DNA of 64,000 nucleotides from Parus major (GCF_001522545.3 NC_031769.1:23917617-23981616); one strand, 5' to 3'. Counted from the stretch's first letter, positions 1-40,121 are shown. The notes: a model not told the origin generated them from the sequence alone. Made by a program: numbers and translations.

Positions 1-11
1 ACTCAATATAG

Positions 12-28084
<28,073 letters not shown>

Positions 28085-28230
28085 ATGAACTAAAATTAAC
28101 TTAAAGCCTCTCCCAAATTATTCTCTTGTCATTTCTTTTTATAATGAAAGCTGACTCCTTCCATTTCTTCTGTTCATCTACTTGCTTAAACTCTGGGCGA
28201 AAGAGAAGGAGAAGAATTGATTGGAGCATT

Positions 28231-28237
28231 GTGCAAT
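28231..28237 (+). promoter_or_regulatory. Candidate miR-25/32/92/363/367 site
   Basis: GTGCAAT matches the seed of this microRNA family (7mer-m8) and lies upstream of the proximal poly(A) signal, so it would be in all 3' UTR isoforms. The function is not shown. Confidence 0.5.
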
Positions 28238-28332
28238 GAAATTTAATACAGCCCCAAATGGACTTGGAAGTCTTTCAAGATTTAACACCTTGTTTTGGGA
28301 AATGTCAACCTTTGTAAAGAAAAAAAAAGCAA

Positions 28333-28338
28333 AATAAA
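28333..28338 (+). terminator. COL1A2 proximal poly(A) signal
   Basis: A canonical AATAAA 249 bases past the stop, with a GT-rich downstream stretch. Confidence 0.8.
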
Positions 28339-28421
28339 AAGTCATGAAAGTTTGCACCACTTGTGGCCTTTGAATATCTTCCACAGAGGAAGTTTAAATC
28401 CATGACTTCCAAAGGTTTAAA

Positions 28422-28429
28422 CTACCTCA
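28422..28429 (+). promoter_or_regulatory. Candidate let-7 target site
   Basis: CTACCTCA is a perfect let-7 8mer match. It lies between the proximal and distal poly(A) signals. Confidence 0.6.
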
Positions 28430-28512
28430 TACACTAAATCAAGAGTGATCCACATCTTTTGTAGGAACTTCTCCCTGTGATCTGAGGTACTTCAGTTCCA
28501 CTCAAAATACAG

Positions 28513-28520
28513 TGGTGCTA
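28513..28520 (+). promoter_or_regulatory. Candidate miR-29 target site 1
   Basis: TGGTGCTA is a perfect 8mer match to miR-29, a well-established repressor of fibrillar collagen mRNAs. It is present only in the longer 3' UTR form. Confidence 0.75.
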
Positions 28521-28562
28521 ATTACATAACTACAAAGTATCTTTCCAATACTTGAACTTTGA

Positions 28563-28570
28563 TGGTGCTA
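28563..28570 (+). promoter_or_regulatory. Candidate miR-29 target site 2
   Basis: A second TGGTGCTA lies 50 bases after the first. The preceding GA extends pairing to ten contiguous bases with the miR-29 5' end. Confidence 0.75.
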
Positions 28571-28802
28571 GTAGCATTTAAAGTATTGCTTCTCTGTTTC
28601 TTTGAAGTCTGTCTTAAAATTTAGGATGTCCTGTCTCACCCACAGCTTAAGCATGTGGATAACTTTTCTTCTTCTTTGTCTTCCTCCAAAATCAGGTGTT
28701 CCTGCTTTCAAATTTCATTTCCATCTTCTACTATGGGTAAAAAAAAAATCCATCATTTCTCAAAAAAGAAAGAAAATGTATTTTGTATATGTGAGATGTT
28801 TA

Positions 28803-28831
28803 AATAAATTGTGAAAAAAAAATGAAATAAA
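28803..28831 (+). terminator. COL1A2 distal poly(A) signals
   Basis: Two AATAAA hexamers (28803-28808 and 28826-28831) mark the distal end of the transcript. The second is followed by GTCCAGTGTTCC. Confidence 0.8.
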
Positions 28832-28850
28832 GCATGTCCAGTGTTCCAAA

Positions 28851-31800
28851 AGAAACTATTTAATGAATTACTTGCTTAGATGCATAGGAGATTCTCAAAC
28901 CCAGATTTTACAGTACTGTTAGCACGTTGCTATAAAACATTTTGTTAAAGCCTCAAAAGATTGCCTACAACTCTCTCGAGAGTGTGATTGTCTACTTGAC
29001 TGCAACACTAACTTTTGAGAAGTTCTTAAGAAACTCACACAGTAACTCTGTGCCTCACAGTATGAGAAGTTCAGAAGCAGAAATAATTCCTTCCTTTTTT
29101 CCAAATACTAAGTAGGATTAATGGCTGTAAGAAGGATCATCATCTCACTTAAAGGTGGAAGGGAAATGAAAGTTTTGTCTTTCACTTGAGGATAGAAAGC
29201 TCCTGGCTGTTGATAGAGCTGTGCTGGCTGATGCTGTGCTGTAATCAGCAGAACTGGGCCTGTGCACTTTAGAAAGAATGTGCAGAAGCCAAGAATCTCA
29301 AATTTAGTTGTTTTGTCAGGAAGGTCAGTGTTCAGTAGGCCCTTGGAGTTTATTCAGTTGTGTATGGGAGAAAAGCAGAACCATATGCTTTTTCTGTCAT
29401 TAATAATTTTCTGTCACAAAAAACACAATGAGAAGCAAAGACTTCTCAGACCTTTTAGAAGATTGCTGAAAACCCTAAATGAACTGTAATTCCAACAGCC
29501 ATGTTTTTGTGATGAGGAAGGTGCTTGAGAGAACCCAGAGAGGACCATGAAGACAACAGCAAAAGCATGTAAGGCAAGAGGTGAGATGGCCAGCCAGAAC
29601 CCCCAAAGAGAGGTATGAAGAAAATATCCAGAATAAAGTCCCCTGAAGAAAGCACCACTCCAAAGATTAGCAGCTGAGTCTGAAGGCAGCTCCCAATGGT
29701 TCAAGGGGGAATAAGCACTAAAATCTGTTTCTGAAGGCTTTTTTGTGGTTGTCGTTCTTGCTTGCAATGAACTGATTAAAGAAAATAGGGCAAATACCAA
29801 AACATGATCTTAAGTGCAGCTGCTATATTCCTGCAGCTGTGTGTTGAATGAGTAAAATGGGAATTTCCATGATGAAATATAGCCCATCTTTTCTTCACTG
29901 AGTAAAGCATACTGTAGATAAATACCTGCATTTATTCATTGGACATGATGATTCTTAAAATATTTTTATTTTAAGCACTGTTTTACCATTTCAAAATAAG
30001 TTTGTTGCTGCAAAAACAGTAATTCAATATTTGAAACCAGTAAAGACTTTACTCACATGGATTAACTACAAGACAGGAAGTTCCTACACGGACTGAAAAG
30101 CTAAAATTTTGTCCCTCAGGTTATGTAATTCACTATAAAGTATGCAAAGGTTATTGCTAGGATAGGGAGGTGGCCCTTTGTTGCCTGGGGAAAAAAAAAA
30201 ACAAACCATAGTTAAAGGAACACTTGAGTTTAGAAGGGAAACTACACCTAGCAAACACTGTCTCCTTTTGTCATCTTCTGATTTCTCCTTTGCTCTCTGT
30301 GATCTATTCCATGGCATGTCCTCCTAGGCAGAAAACACTTTCTGTCAGCTCACTGAGAACATCCAAATTGTGTGTTTCAGATCTTTGCCCCAAAGGCAGC
30401 CTCATTTGGAAATTATACCTGGTAAAATATATAGTGTCTACCTCACAAATTCCAGCCTCATTAGCACTGGAAAGATATTCAGTCTTCCTTGCAGGTTTTC
30501 ATCTTATCAGAATTTACTGCGTGATCAAGTATTTTGCTTGTGCTATGTATGATATTGAAGAAACTGTTTTTCAAAGGTCATAGCCAAAAATAAAAGAAAA
30601 ATGGCAGACAGGGCAGAGAGCCTTAATATTGTCTAGTTTTGGGAATATAAGATGTTGAATAAACTTCTGGTAAAGTGATCTTAATTATTTTTGGGAGTGC
30701 TCTGCCTCCCTATAAATGTTAACTTTGGAGAATTTCATTATCAGTATATCTAGAGTATTATCATAAATTAGTTAAAACAATAGATTAAAGTTTACATTTG
30801 TAACAAGAACCTTGGAAGGAAAGGAAAACAGCTGGAGTAACTAGGTGAAAGGCAAAGTTTGTCGCAAGCCCTGGCTGTACCACGTGGGAACAGAATTGCT
30901 GGAGAAGCTCTGTAAAGCTGGGTGGAGAGACAACTGACGTGTAGTGCTTGGTTGTCATACAACTGTGCAAACCAAAGTACTGCAGCATTCAGACAATTTC
31001 CCTCCCTGGAATCTGTGTGACTGATGACCCTCACCTGTGTGATTAATAAATGGCTTCTATCAGCTTCTCTTACACCCTCCCCCCAGGAGATGGACAGAGA
31101 TGAAAAGGCTCCTGTCAGTATGTACTTCAAATTGTATCTAAACTGACTTCTGATGTCTCTAGTACAAATATTTCTTCTTGTATCCATGCAGTTTCCTGTT
31201 GCAGCAGGCTCAGCTGGCAGCAAATTGGGCTCTCTGTAGCATGTGCTTTTGTATTAATATGGACTAAGCAAGTAAAAACTAGAGGCAAGGAGAACACCAA
31301 TGGGACCAACATGGAGCAAAAAGAAACTCAAACCATGTAGCCGTGCTCTAGAAGGACATTTGTAACTGTGCGGCCCCAGAGGGAGAAATGCTAGCCACTG
31401 CCAATTATCTTCAGGATCTGAGTTTGTCAGTCTAAAATACGAATACTGTGCTACAGAGAAATATCCTTTAATACAGGCGAGTGACAAAACATTAACAGAC
31501 AACATATCTACACTTCCACCACTCAGGTTTAAGCTGAAGCTTTTGATGTGACTTTTGATTAGTTTTCTTGTTGTGGTTTCAGACAGGATCTCCTAGAATC
31601 TGCCTCTCTACCACCTTCTTGATGCAGTGTTTACAGTATTAGAATCATGTATCCAATTCCAATGAGCAAGCTTAAACAAAGCTATTAGACATGCAAACAG
31701 AAGTAACCCCTAATTCATTTAGCTTTACTTGTGCCTCATTCTGAGCTCATTAGAAATACACTATTTTTTATAGTACTCTCCCATGAATCTCAGATGCATA

Positions 31801-32325
31801 ATGAATGCAATCTACAGTGTCTAAACAAAGAAATTACTGTATGTTTATATTTTAAGGCTGGAATTCATTTGTACTTTCCAGGAAAACATGTGGTTGGATA
31901 TTATAGGAGCAAAATTTCCTATACATGAATCCATGCTTATGTACACAGTCCAGCTACTCAGGAAATTATGTTTCTCATTAAGGCAAATATAACTATCAAA
32001 ACAAACAAAACACATAATTTGAACATTATTTTGAACACAAGCATTTGAAATACATATAATAAATGTATAAATAATATGTATAAATAAATGTATAAATAAA
32101 TTCCAATAATTATCAATGTTTTACTATGTTCAAGCTACAGAAATTGGACCTTCAGGTGAAATGAAACTTTCTCCAAATACCAATTCCGAAGACACAGTGA
32201 CACAGCAGAGCAGTTCTCCAGCATTTTCATAGCTGTTGTGCACCACCTACTGACTCACACACTAATTACCAGCCCCTGAAGGCTTTTTCTAGGGCTTTTA
32301 TTCCCGAATTCACTGTCATTTAAAG
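28851..32325. other. Intergenic DNA, no gene recognised
   Basis: About 3.5 kb of AT-rich sequence. Open frames up to 143 codons exist but show no family resemblance, splice structure or codon bias. No repeat was recognised apart from AT-rich simple sequence near 32040-32100. Confidence 0.7.
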
Positions 32326-32461
32326 TCACAAAATATTCTGAGTTGGAAGGGAACTTCAAGGATCACCTAGTCCAACTCTTAAGTAAATGGCCCATAGAGG
32401 TATCAAACCCACAACCATGGTGTTATTAGCACCATGCTCTAAACAACTGAGCTAATCTCAG
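32326..32461 (-). mobile_element. tRNA-Ile-derived SINE with CR1 tail (TguSINE1-like)
   Basis: Read on the minus strand it starts TTAGCTCAGTTGTTTAGAGC and continues through GTGCTAATAAC (anticodon AAT) and GGGTTTGATAC, the diverged A box, anticodon loop and B box of tRNA-Ile. It then passes into a CR1 3' tail (GTTGGACTAGGTGATCC, then CCCTTCCAACTCAGAATATT) and ends at TGTGA. A tRNA-Ile head with a CR1 tail is the design of TguSINE1, a songbird SINE mobilised by CR1. The family name is from memory. B-box substitutions mean it is probably silent. Confidence 0.88.
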
Positions 32462-34497
32462 GGTTGTCGCTGTCAAAATCTCCTGTGCCAAGACTATCCT
32501 ATAGGCAATTTCTTCAAAATGTCAGCATCAGAACTCACCCTAAATGTGCAGTAACATATGAGAAGAACACTCATCCAAACAGAAAAGCTCTTGGCTGCAA
32601 ACTGCAGGCTCACTCAGAGCACAAAAATAAAGGACAATAATTAGATTTACTCCTTTAGTTTTCAGGTTCTATGACTCTGAAATTATCTTCTCTATGTAGA
32701 GATGAAAAGGGTTTCTCTTCATTACATCCTTCCTCCATAATGACTGTAAGTTTTTCTGGGCAATTTTATCCAAAGGGATTTACCACTACATTTTGGTTAA
32801 GGTATTTAACACCTCAAGGTGTAAGTCTCCCAATACATCCCACTATATACTCTACAACAGTGCCTAGAATGTGTGACAAGAGGAATCACCCAAACATAGC
32901 CTGACTTAATTTGGGAAAAATGTTTTTCATTACTGTTTCTAGTTAATAATGAGCTACCTTCTCATTTATTTTCATCTTTCAGCATTTAACAGGGAGTAAG
33001 ACTAACTCTAATTCCTCTATTCAAAAGAACATCCACTGCTATTATGACTGTCTGTACCTGCCTCTATGCCACATTTGCTTTCCCACAGTCACTTAAAATT
33101 CCAATTCCTACAGAAGCTTACAATAGCCAAAATTATTGGTTCCTCAGCTTCTGCAATGAGATCCGAAGGACATTTGCTTATTCTTCTCAGGAAGAGCAAA
33201 GAGAACAAACCACATCCGTGAAGAGCACCTGCCTCACAGTAGACAAAGAGTAGAAAATACAGTTTTACCTCATTCCTCTCCTCTACTTTAATTCTCATAT
33301 AGATACAACAGATGCATATAGGTACAATAGATACAGACAGATAAAAGAAGTCCTTTGAAACATTTTCATATGTGATTCTGGAGTACAGTTTTAAATACTT
33401 TATTTAATGTAGTTCCTGTAACTTTAGAAATTATTCTTTTAGTTAGTGGTCTCCAATTTTCTGGAGATTAAGAGTTAAGGTTAAGAATTAAACCTGTGCA
33501 AGATGAGCTGGTGGTTTGTGCCTACAGATGACAGCGTCCTTGTACTTGCTCCAGGTGAGAGGAACCCACATTTCATTTCCCTCCTCCAGTGCTGGGATGC
33601 CCTCAGCTGCTTAGGGAGAATGAGCACTTCGACTCTCCTGGAGATTCAGGAACTACATTCCTAACCCCTATTGACCACCCTCCCACAAGTTAACCATTGT
33701 ATTTTGACAAGCACATCCAAGAATAAAAAATGCTGTTTCTAACACCTTGGTCATGTTTAAGGCAACATTTCTCTGGCCCTATATACAATGATATTACCAT
33801 CTCCAGCGCTTCTACTGTTGTCTGTACATCAGGATCTTATAGATCTCTTCATTGTAATAAGACTTGAGTATCCATTTCAGGTGTGACATCCTGCTAATAA
33901 AATTATGGGCCAAGGACTGACCTATGGATTAACTGAGTTTCTCTTACACCGCCTTTCTTGGTCCATAGCAATGTTCTCACATTCTATTTATCCTCTGCTG
34001 CAGAAGTTTAGTCTAAAAATCCATTCTCTATGTTAACTCTACATAAATACTGTGGAAATTTCATATGCAACAATTCAGTAGCTATTTTCTGTGGGCTTTG
34101 TCTGAACAACTTCTTTCCACTCACATGAAAATGCACTACCCAGACACATTATGGAGACTACTTGCATTGATCTCTACTGACTACTTCATCTGTTTCTTAG
34201 TATGGTTATGAAGCTTAATACATTTTTTTAGATGAACGTATAGCCTTTTACAGCCTGAAGCTCTGAAAATTAGAACAGCATGCCTTCATGAATAATGAAT
34301 TTAAAATTTATATATTTTTAGAAAAACAAGTATGACAGATAGGGAATATTTGGCTAAAATGAAATGATTTCTATGCAATTTCATTTTTAAATAATGATGC
34401 ATGGATATTTTAGTCTGTTAATCCATTGCTGATACTTCAGCAAACTAGGGTTTCAGTGAACCTGAGGCTAAACAGAGAATTCTGTATTTCTAAAATT
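32462..34497. other. Intergenic DNA, no gene recognised
   Basis: About 2 kb of AT-rich sequence between the two tRNA-related elements. I see no transposon, RNA gene or exon that I can support. Confidence 0.7.
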
Positions 34498-34566
34498 TCA
34501 CAGAATGGCTAGGTTTGGAAGGGACCTTAAGGTTAATCTGGTTCCAACCTCATGCCATGGCAGAGG
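34498..34566 (-). mobile_element. CR1 LINE 3' tail abutting tRNA-Asn
   Basis: Read on the minus strand, CTCTGCCATGGCATGAGG leads into GGTTGGAACCAGATTAACC, AAGGTCCCTTCCAAACC and ATTCTGTGA, the last about 70 bp of a CR1 element ending in a single terminal repeat unit. It is heavily 5'-truncated and begins at the T run that follows the tRNA-Asn gene. Confidence 0.85.
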
Positions 34567-34570
34567 AAAA
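34567..34570 (-). terminator. Pol III terminator of tRNA-Asn
   Basis: A TTTT run (AAAA on the + strand) 9 nt past the discriminator base, between the tRNA and the CR1 tail. Confidence 0.75.
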
Positions 34571-34579
34571 TGAAACACA

Positions 34580-34596
34580 CGTCCCTGGGTGGGCTC

Positions 34597-34632
<36 letters not shown>

Positions 34633-34653
34633 TACCGATTGCGCCACAGAGAC
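34580..34653 (-). tRNA. tRNA-Asn (anticodon GUU)
   Basis: The minus-strand 74-nt sequence folds as a complete tRNA. The acceptor stem is GTCTCTG with CAGGGAC plus discriminator G, the D stem is GCGC/GCGC, the anticodon loop is CTGTTAA with GTT at 34619-34617, and the T arm carries B box GGTTCGAGCCC. The A box is TGGCGCAATCGG. Compared with the canonical vertebrate tRNA-Asn as I recall it, the only difference is a T-to-A change in the D loop (GGTAAGC for GGTTAGC). No CCA is encoded. A TTTT Pol III terminator lies 9 nt past the 3' end (34567-34570). It could be an active gene or the head of a retroposed unit. Confidence 0.93.
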
Positions 34654-37600
34654 TCCCTTGGCACTGGAATCTTCATAAGAAAAAATATTTTTCCTACCCA
34701 AAATAAATTTATGTTTCTAAAAACATTGATTTCAAGTATCAGGGATTTAGTGCAGAGATGCTAAAAGAGAACATGGTCATCACATGGCATCTGTATTGCT
34801 GGCAGCCGGAAGGAAAGGCTTATAGTGCTGCAAAAACACTGCAAAGCTTGCACTGTGGTTATGGAGGCTTCCAAAGGCTGCCCTGTAAATTCTGAATTTT
34901 AATTCACAAGGGAGAACCAGAAAAAGGAACAAAATTAAACCAAGTGTTCATGAAAAAAAGAATAACTCAATTTGACAAGGAACTAACATTGACTGTCATT
35001 TTTCTTCAACCAGAAGTCAATAAAAGAGGAGAGGGAAGAACTAGAAAAAACTTACACCTGCATACCAAAAAACTCATCTTAACCCATTACTTTGATGGAT
35101 ACCAAGTTTTGAGGATAAAAATGCAAGCAGCTGAAAGAAAATGAATTTGTATTAGTGAGCTGAGCTGGGTTGTAGCCCCTTTCTCAGGACTGTAGCCACA
35201 CAGCAATGACATATCCTATGATACAGAAAAGTGTGGCCCCTTAACTGTCCTTAATGAAAAGGGACAGATGATTTAAATATTTGCTATCTTCCCATTTCCC
35301 TTCCCTGTCTTCATCTGATCCATCTTTGTTACAGACCCACAGAAGCCTGAAATGAAAACATTATCAAGCCTCGTTATAGAACAGCAGATGTATATATCTC
35401 TCAGTGATAAAGCTAGACATGGCCTTTGTACATGTGATTTCATAATTACTTCACTTAATATTAGTCTGGTTTTAGTACAGATTATTGAGAAACCATTTCT
35501 ATAACTTACAAAATTAGAAATCTGTAAAAGCAGTAATTTCTGATAGAACATCTAGGAATCTTACAGGCTTGAGGGCATATTTTTTTCAGCATTTGGCTAC
35601 AAATTCAGTACTCATGCTATACTGTTTGATTGAACAAGTCCATTGAGAAAAAGATTTCTTACACTTTGTACTCCCTCTTCATTAATGCAATCAAACATTT
35701 GCAATAGGCAGCTACCATGCATACACATGCCACATGGAAACTTGATTCTTAGGGAAAAATTGATTATCATTATGAGGCTGAAAACCTGGAAATTAAAATG
35801 TCTGATGCCATCATCTCGCAGGTACCCAAAAACTGCCCAGGCTAAAGCTGTATAACTGAAAATACTACACCCAGGAATCCATTGGAAATACAGCTTTATT
35901 TCTGGCATTACAATTTGACCAGAGCAATCTGGCAATGCTGCACCGTTTAAACTAAGAAGTGATATGGTTTGGGGTATGGCAGACGTTACTAATGAATTAG
36001 TCAACACTTAATCTGTAAATAAATGTAGGGAATATTCTACTTATTACATAACAAACAGTATGTTCCTTATGAACACATGATCATTTTCCTTATGGAACTT
36101 CAAGACTAGAGGTAAGTGATAATATTTTTCTAGCTCTCATGCTTATATTCCTTGTTATCTATACTTCTGAAGAATTAATTACACTCTTATAAACATACAC
36201 AAACTCAAAGGGGAAAATATCATGAGAATGCCCTACTATTCCTCTGACTGAGAATATTTAAGTATCAGCTGTTTGTTACATCTGACTTTATACTACATTA
36301 GCCACTTTATCTTTTTACATGCTTCCAGTCCTTGTAATTATATTGTGCCTTTGCCTGAAGACAGCAGCTCCAACTCGAGAAGTTACATAGGCTGTAATGC
36401 TGAAAACAGGAGAAAGAAGATCTCCTCTGAACTCAATTTATCAGCAAACTCATATATGCATGCCAGGTTTGACCCATGGCACAAAGTTCTCCTTTCATTT
36501 ATGCTGAGCCTGCCAAGCAAAGTCAGGAAGCATTAAAAGAAAAATTACCTCATCTAAATTATACCTGTGTAAATGACATCTGTCCAATTTAAATTTATTT
36601 TCTAAATTGAACAGAAAGTCACCATTCTTCATGGTAAGTCATTCACCTCATTCTAACTTACAAGTAAATTACCACCTTACTTGCTCTCTCAGTTCTACAG
36701 GGGGAGGGTGAGTAGTTTAAAATAGATTGGTTCTCTCTGAGTTTGTGGAATTAGGAGGGATGAACCCCTTCATTCCTGACTGTTATTAGATTGACTCATA
36801 GAGGAAATACATCAGCCAAAAACCACAGTAATGACAGCGTCAGTCATTAGTGACCATATAAAACACCACAGCCTCTTATGAAAATAATTAATCCAGTTAA
36901 CCCAAGGCTACACCTGTAGCAAAAACAAATGTGAAATTCTTCCAGAGCCATTTTACTTTTAATATTCATAGACATTATCCCACATGCACAGCAGTGCCAC
37001 ATCTCCACTGCCTCCCAAAGGCACTTTTCCCTTCTCTGGGTCTTCTCTCTGTGGCTGCTCTAAGTGTTCCCCTCCCACTGACGGCCCTTGGAGCTTCCAG
37101 CAGAGCAAGCAGAAAGCCAACAGAAAGCTATAGCATTTGCAAACCAAAAACTGAGGTTTGACTGATCAGAAAAGCTAGCAGACTGGTTTAATTCCAGCAC
37201 ACTAAGTTGATCAGCAGACAGGAAAAAAAAAAGTAGGTACACAATTTACAAAGCTGCTTCTAGCTAATAATAGTTCATGTCTGGAGTTGGTTTTATAGGG
37301 TACTTAGCAATCCCTAATTAGCCTTTTCTATCAGGCCTTTTATGTATAGTGGTTTTAGTGTGAATTACTTAGGTATATGTCATGATGCCAAATTCAATTA
37401 GCTTGTGAAAAACAAGGAGGAACCTGTTAGAAATGAGACCACATGCACACAAACCACTTCCTAACTCACAGCCAAAAGCTTCTGACTTCTGAATGATGGG
37501 GATCTCAATTATCAAACACCTAAGCAATGTTTCCAAGGAAACAAGGAAGCAAAAACAGATGTCTTGCTCACATACATATAAATATTTAATATGCACAGGG

Positions 37601-39291
37601 AGATTGATTATCTCAATTAAGATACTCAACCTGCAATGGCATCAGCTGTTTTTTGTGTACAGTATCAAACTGTAATTGTACAGTCTTAAAATAACACAGT
37701 TGAAATCCACACATAGAGTTTTCAGGCATTACTGAAGATCAGTGTTAGGTCTCCATGGCAAGTGAGGAATGCCCAGGGACTTCCAGGAGCAGGCAGCAGA
37801 TCTGAAAGAGCCCTCCAAAGGCTACAGGACAGAATTACTATTTCTAAGGGTTGTAATTTTCTGAGATATCTATAAACAGAAGTATGGTTGTTTGGATAGC
37901 ATTTTAGTTCCTGCTGCTCTTTTAGAGAAATAACATGATTTAGTTGAAGATCCCTGAAATTCTGCAGAGAGACACTTTGCTGTGGACACTTGAATTCATT
38001 TTTTGATTTTGAGAATAAAATAGTGTATTAAATTTCCCTGCTTAAGCATTGTAGCAAGCCTAACTGAGAAGCTGAGTCAACACCCCAGGAGCTCTGGTAG
38101 AACCCCATGCTATCTGCATCTACAATGATTACAGTAACAGCAGTAATTTGGGTAAGTTTTGAGGAGCTGCACTCACGGTCATAAGTGCACCTTGCAGACT
38201 TGCCAGGTAGCCCTCAAACTTAACATAGTTACATTGCAGAATGAGACAGACTGAAGTAAATATGTTTTGGTTGGATGAAAAGTCTCACTTGTTCATGAAC
38301 AAATATTATATAAACAGATGAAGAAGAGTATCTGTGGTCCTTAATGACTGCAGGGAAGATATATTTTATAAGACAGTAAAGAATCATTAATGAGCAACAG
38401 TGCAAAAAGCTACAAAATATTCTAGCTAGAGAATATGTCAAAAAGTGTTTAAGTTGCTTCTTAAAGTGTAAAATGCATATGAAATGAAGACAAAGAAACT
38501 GAATCCATAGCAAGAATATTTTAAACAATAAGGTCTCAGTAAGAAGGCTTTGAAAATTCTTGACTTTTTGAATGAGGCATGAGAAAATAAATAATGCATC
38601 AATGAGAATTTTTCATTTATTAAGTTAAAGAATCCCTACTACAACCAGAATTGGGGGGGCTTGGTTTGTTTGGATTTTTGTTGTTGTCATTGTTTTAGTT
38701 TGGTTTTGTTGGGGTTTTTCTAGAAAAACATAACCAAATAACCACACATCTGTATACTGTACATCTGTACAATTTATCTCTCTCTTTTCCTGAGAGAATA
38801 AACCTGAGCACTTTAAAATAGTGAAGTGTTTTTATTATTTAAAAACAATACTGAAAAAGTAAATGAATCAACAGATATATTTGAGTAGAAAAGAAGTATA
38901 CACTACATGTTGGCAGATAGTAAAGATATTGGTCAGATAGAAATGGGATATACATTGAATATATAGTAACAGCAGACGTCAGAATAATACTTAGAACTCG
39001 AATTCTGTATGTACATTACATTATGTGACTACATACTTCACGCATTCCCTAAGTTTTAAGTTTGCTTATATATGGTTACTTTATTTTGTGAAAATATCTT
39101 TCCCATGACAGTCTGCCCTGCTCTGGGCCAGCTGGGTTTGGTGGCAGCTCCCCAGCCCCACCACTGATGAGGGTCTGGATTCGGAGCCTAGATTTCCTGA
39201 CCAACTCAGATAGCTGCTTGTGGAGGAGCAGAATTTCCCTTTTGTAAATCTTAGCAAGGTTTGATTTCAGCAATCATTTCATGCATTCCTC
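34654..39291. other. Intergenic DNA, no gene recognised
   Basis: About 4.6 kb of AT-rich sequence. The only notable composition is a G- and T-rich stretch at about 38650-38720. Open frames up to 131 codons lack any recognisable family or codon bias. Confidence 0.7.
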
Positions 39292-39586
39292 AAAACCGGG
39301 TAAATATATGGAGGTCGGCTTCTTGTCCCAGGAAAATTGCCATAGGATGAGAAGACAGTCTTAAGATGCACCACAGTAGATCTAGGTTGAATTTTGGGAA
39401 GAATTTCTTGAGAAAATGTGATTATGAGCTGCCCGGGAGGTGGTGGAGTCACCATCCCTGGAGGTGTTTAAGGAAAGACTACATGTCTTTCCTTAAGTTT
39501 AAGTGACGTGGTCCAGTTGGCATGGTCACAGGTTGGACTCGACGATCCTAGGGGTCTTTTCCAGCCTAACTGATTCTATGATTCCG
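39292..39586 (+). mobile_element. CR1 LINE fragment (3' end)
   Basis: The segment follows the CR1 3' region: TCGGCTTCTTGTCCCAGG, then AGAATTTCTTGAG, GGTGGTGGAGTCACCATCCC, GGTTGGACTCGACGATCC and the terminal TGATTCTATGATTC. It is a sense-oriented, 5'-truncated insertion of about 295 bp that ends some 140 bp before the CpG island of CASD1. Confidence 0.9.
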
Positions 39587-40121
39587 TGTGTGTCAGCTTG
39601 CTTGTACAGTTACCCGTGTTGAAAAGGACCGAGCGTCTCCCAGCCTGGAATGACAACTTCCTTGTCAACAGAAGCGTGACAAGTGTTAAAAAATCGCATT
39701 ATCTGGAATGAAGCCCTCACTGTCCAGTGCCCGTTACGGACCGTGTGTGGCACAGACCCTCGCCCATCTCCTCATTCACGGAGCACAGCCCCCAGGGGCT
39801 TTCCGCCTCTCCGCCGCCCCCTCAGCTGCGGGGCTCGGGCCGAGCGCGGTGAGATCCCGTTGAATCCACCGGGACCCGCCGCATCCCCACGGCGCCGCGG
39901 GGCGGGGAGGCGAACGCGGGGGCCGCCCGCTGGCGGCCGAGAGGAAGCGGCGGCACCACGAGAGGGGCGCCGGCTCCGCCCCGTGGGCCGCGGGGTGTGA
40001 GGCTGCTCTCGGCCGCGGCGGCGGGGACGGCGGCAGCGGCAGCGGCGGGGTCCGCGTTGGCCGCCGGCGGGGACCCAGTGCTGCCCCGCCGCGCCCGCCC
40101 GCCCCATCGCACGCTGTTGTC

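Larger units (their letters stand above)
28085..28850 (+). promoter_or_regulatory. COL1A2: COL1A2 3' UTR
   Basis: The region follows the stop codon and contains AATAAA signals at 28333-28338 (proximal), 28803-28808 and 28826-28831 (distal), consistent with the multiple transcript lengths known for COL1A2. The proximal signal is followed by GT-rich sequence near 28362-28372. The cleavage sites and the exact 3' end are inferred. Confidence 0.85.

Noticed and set aside
29414..31223. Minus-strand open frames of 128 and 143 codons in the intergenic region
   Set aside because: Cysteine- and serine-rich chance frames with no recognisable family, promoter or splice signals.
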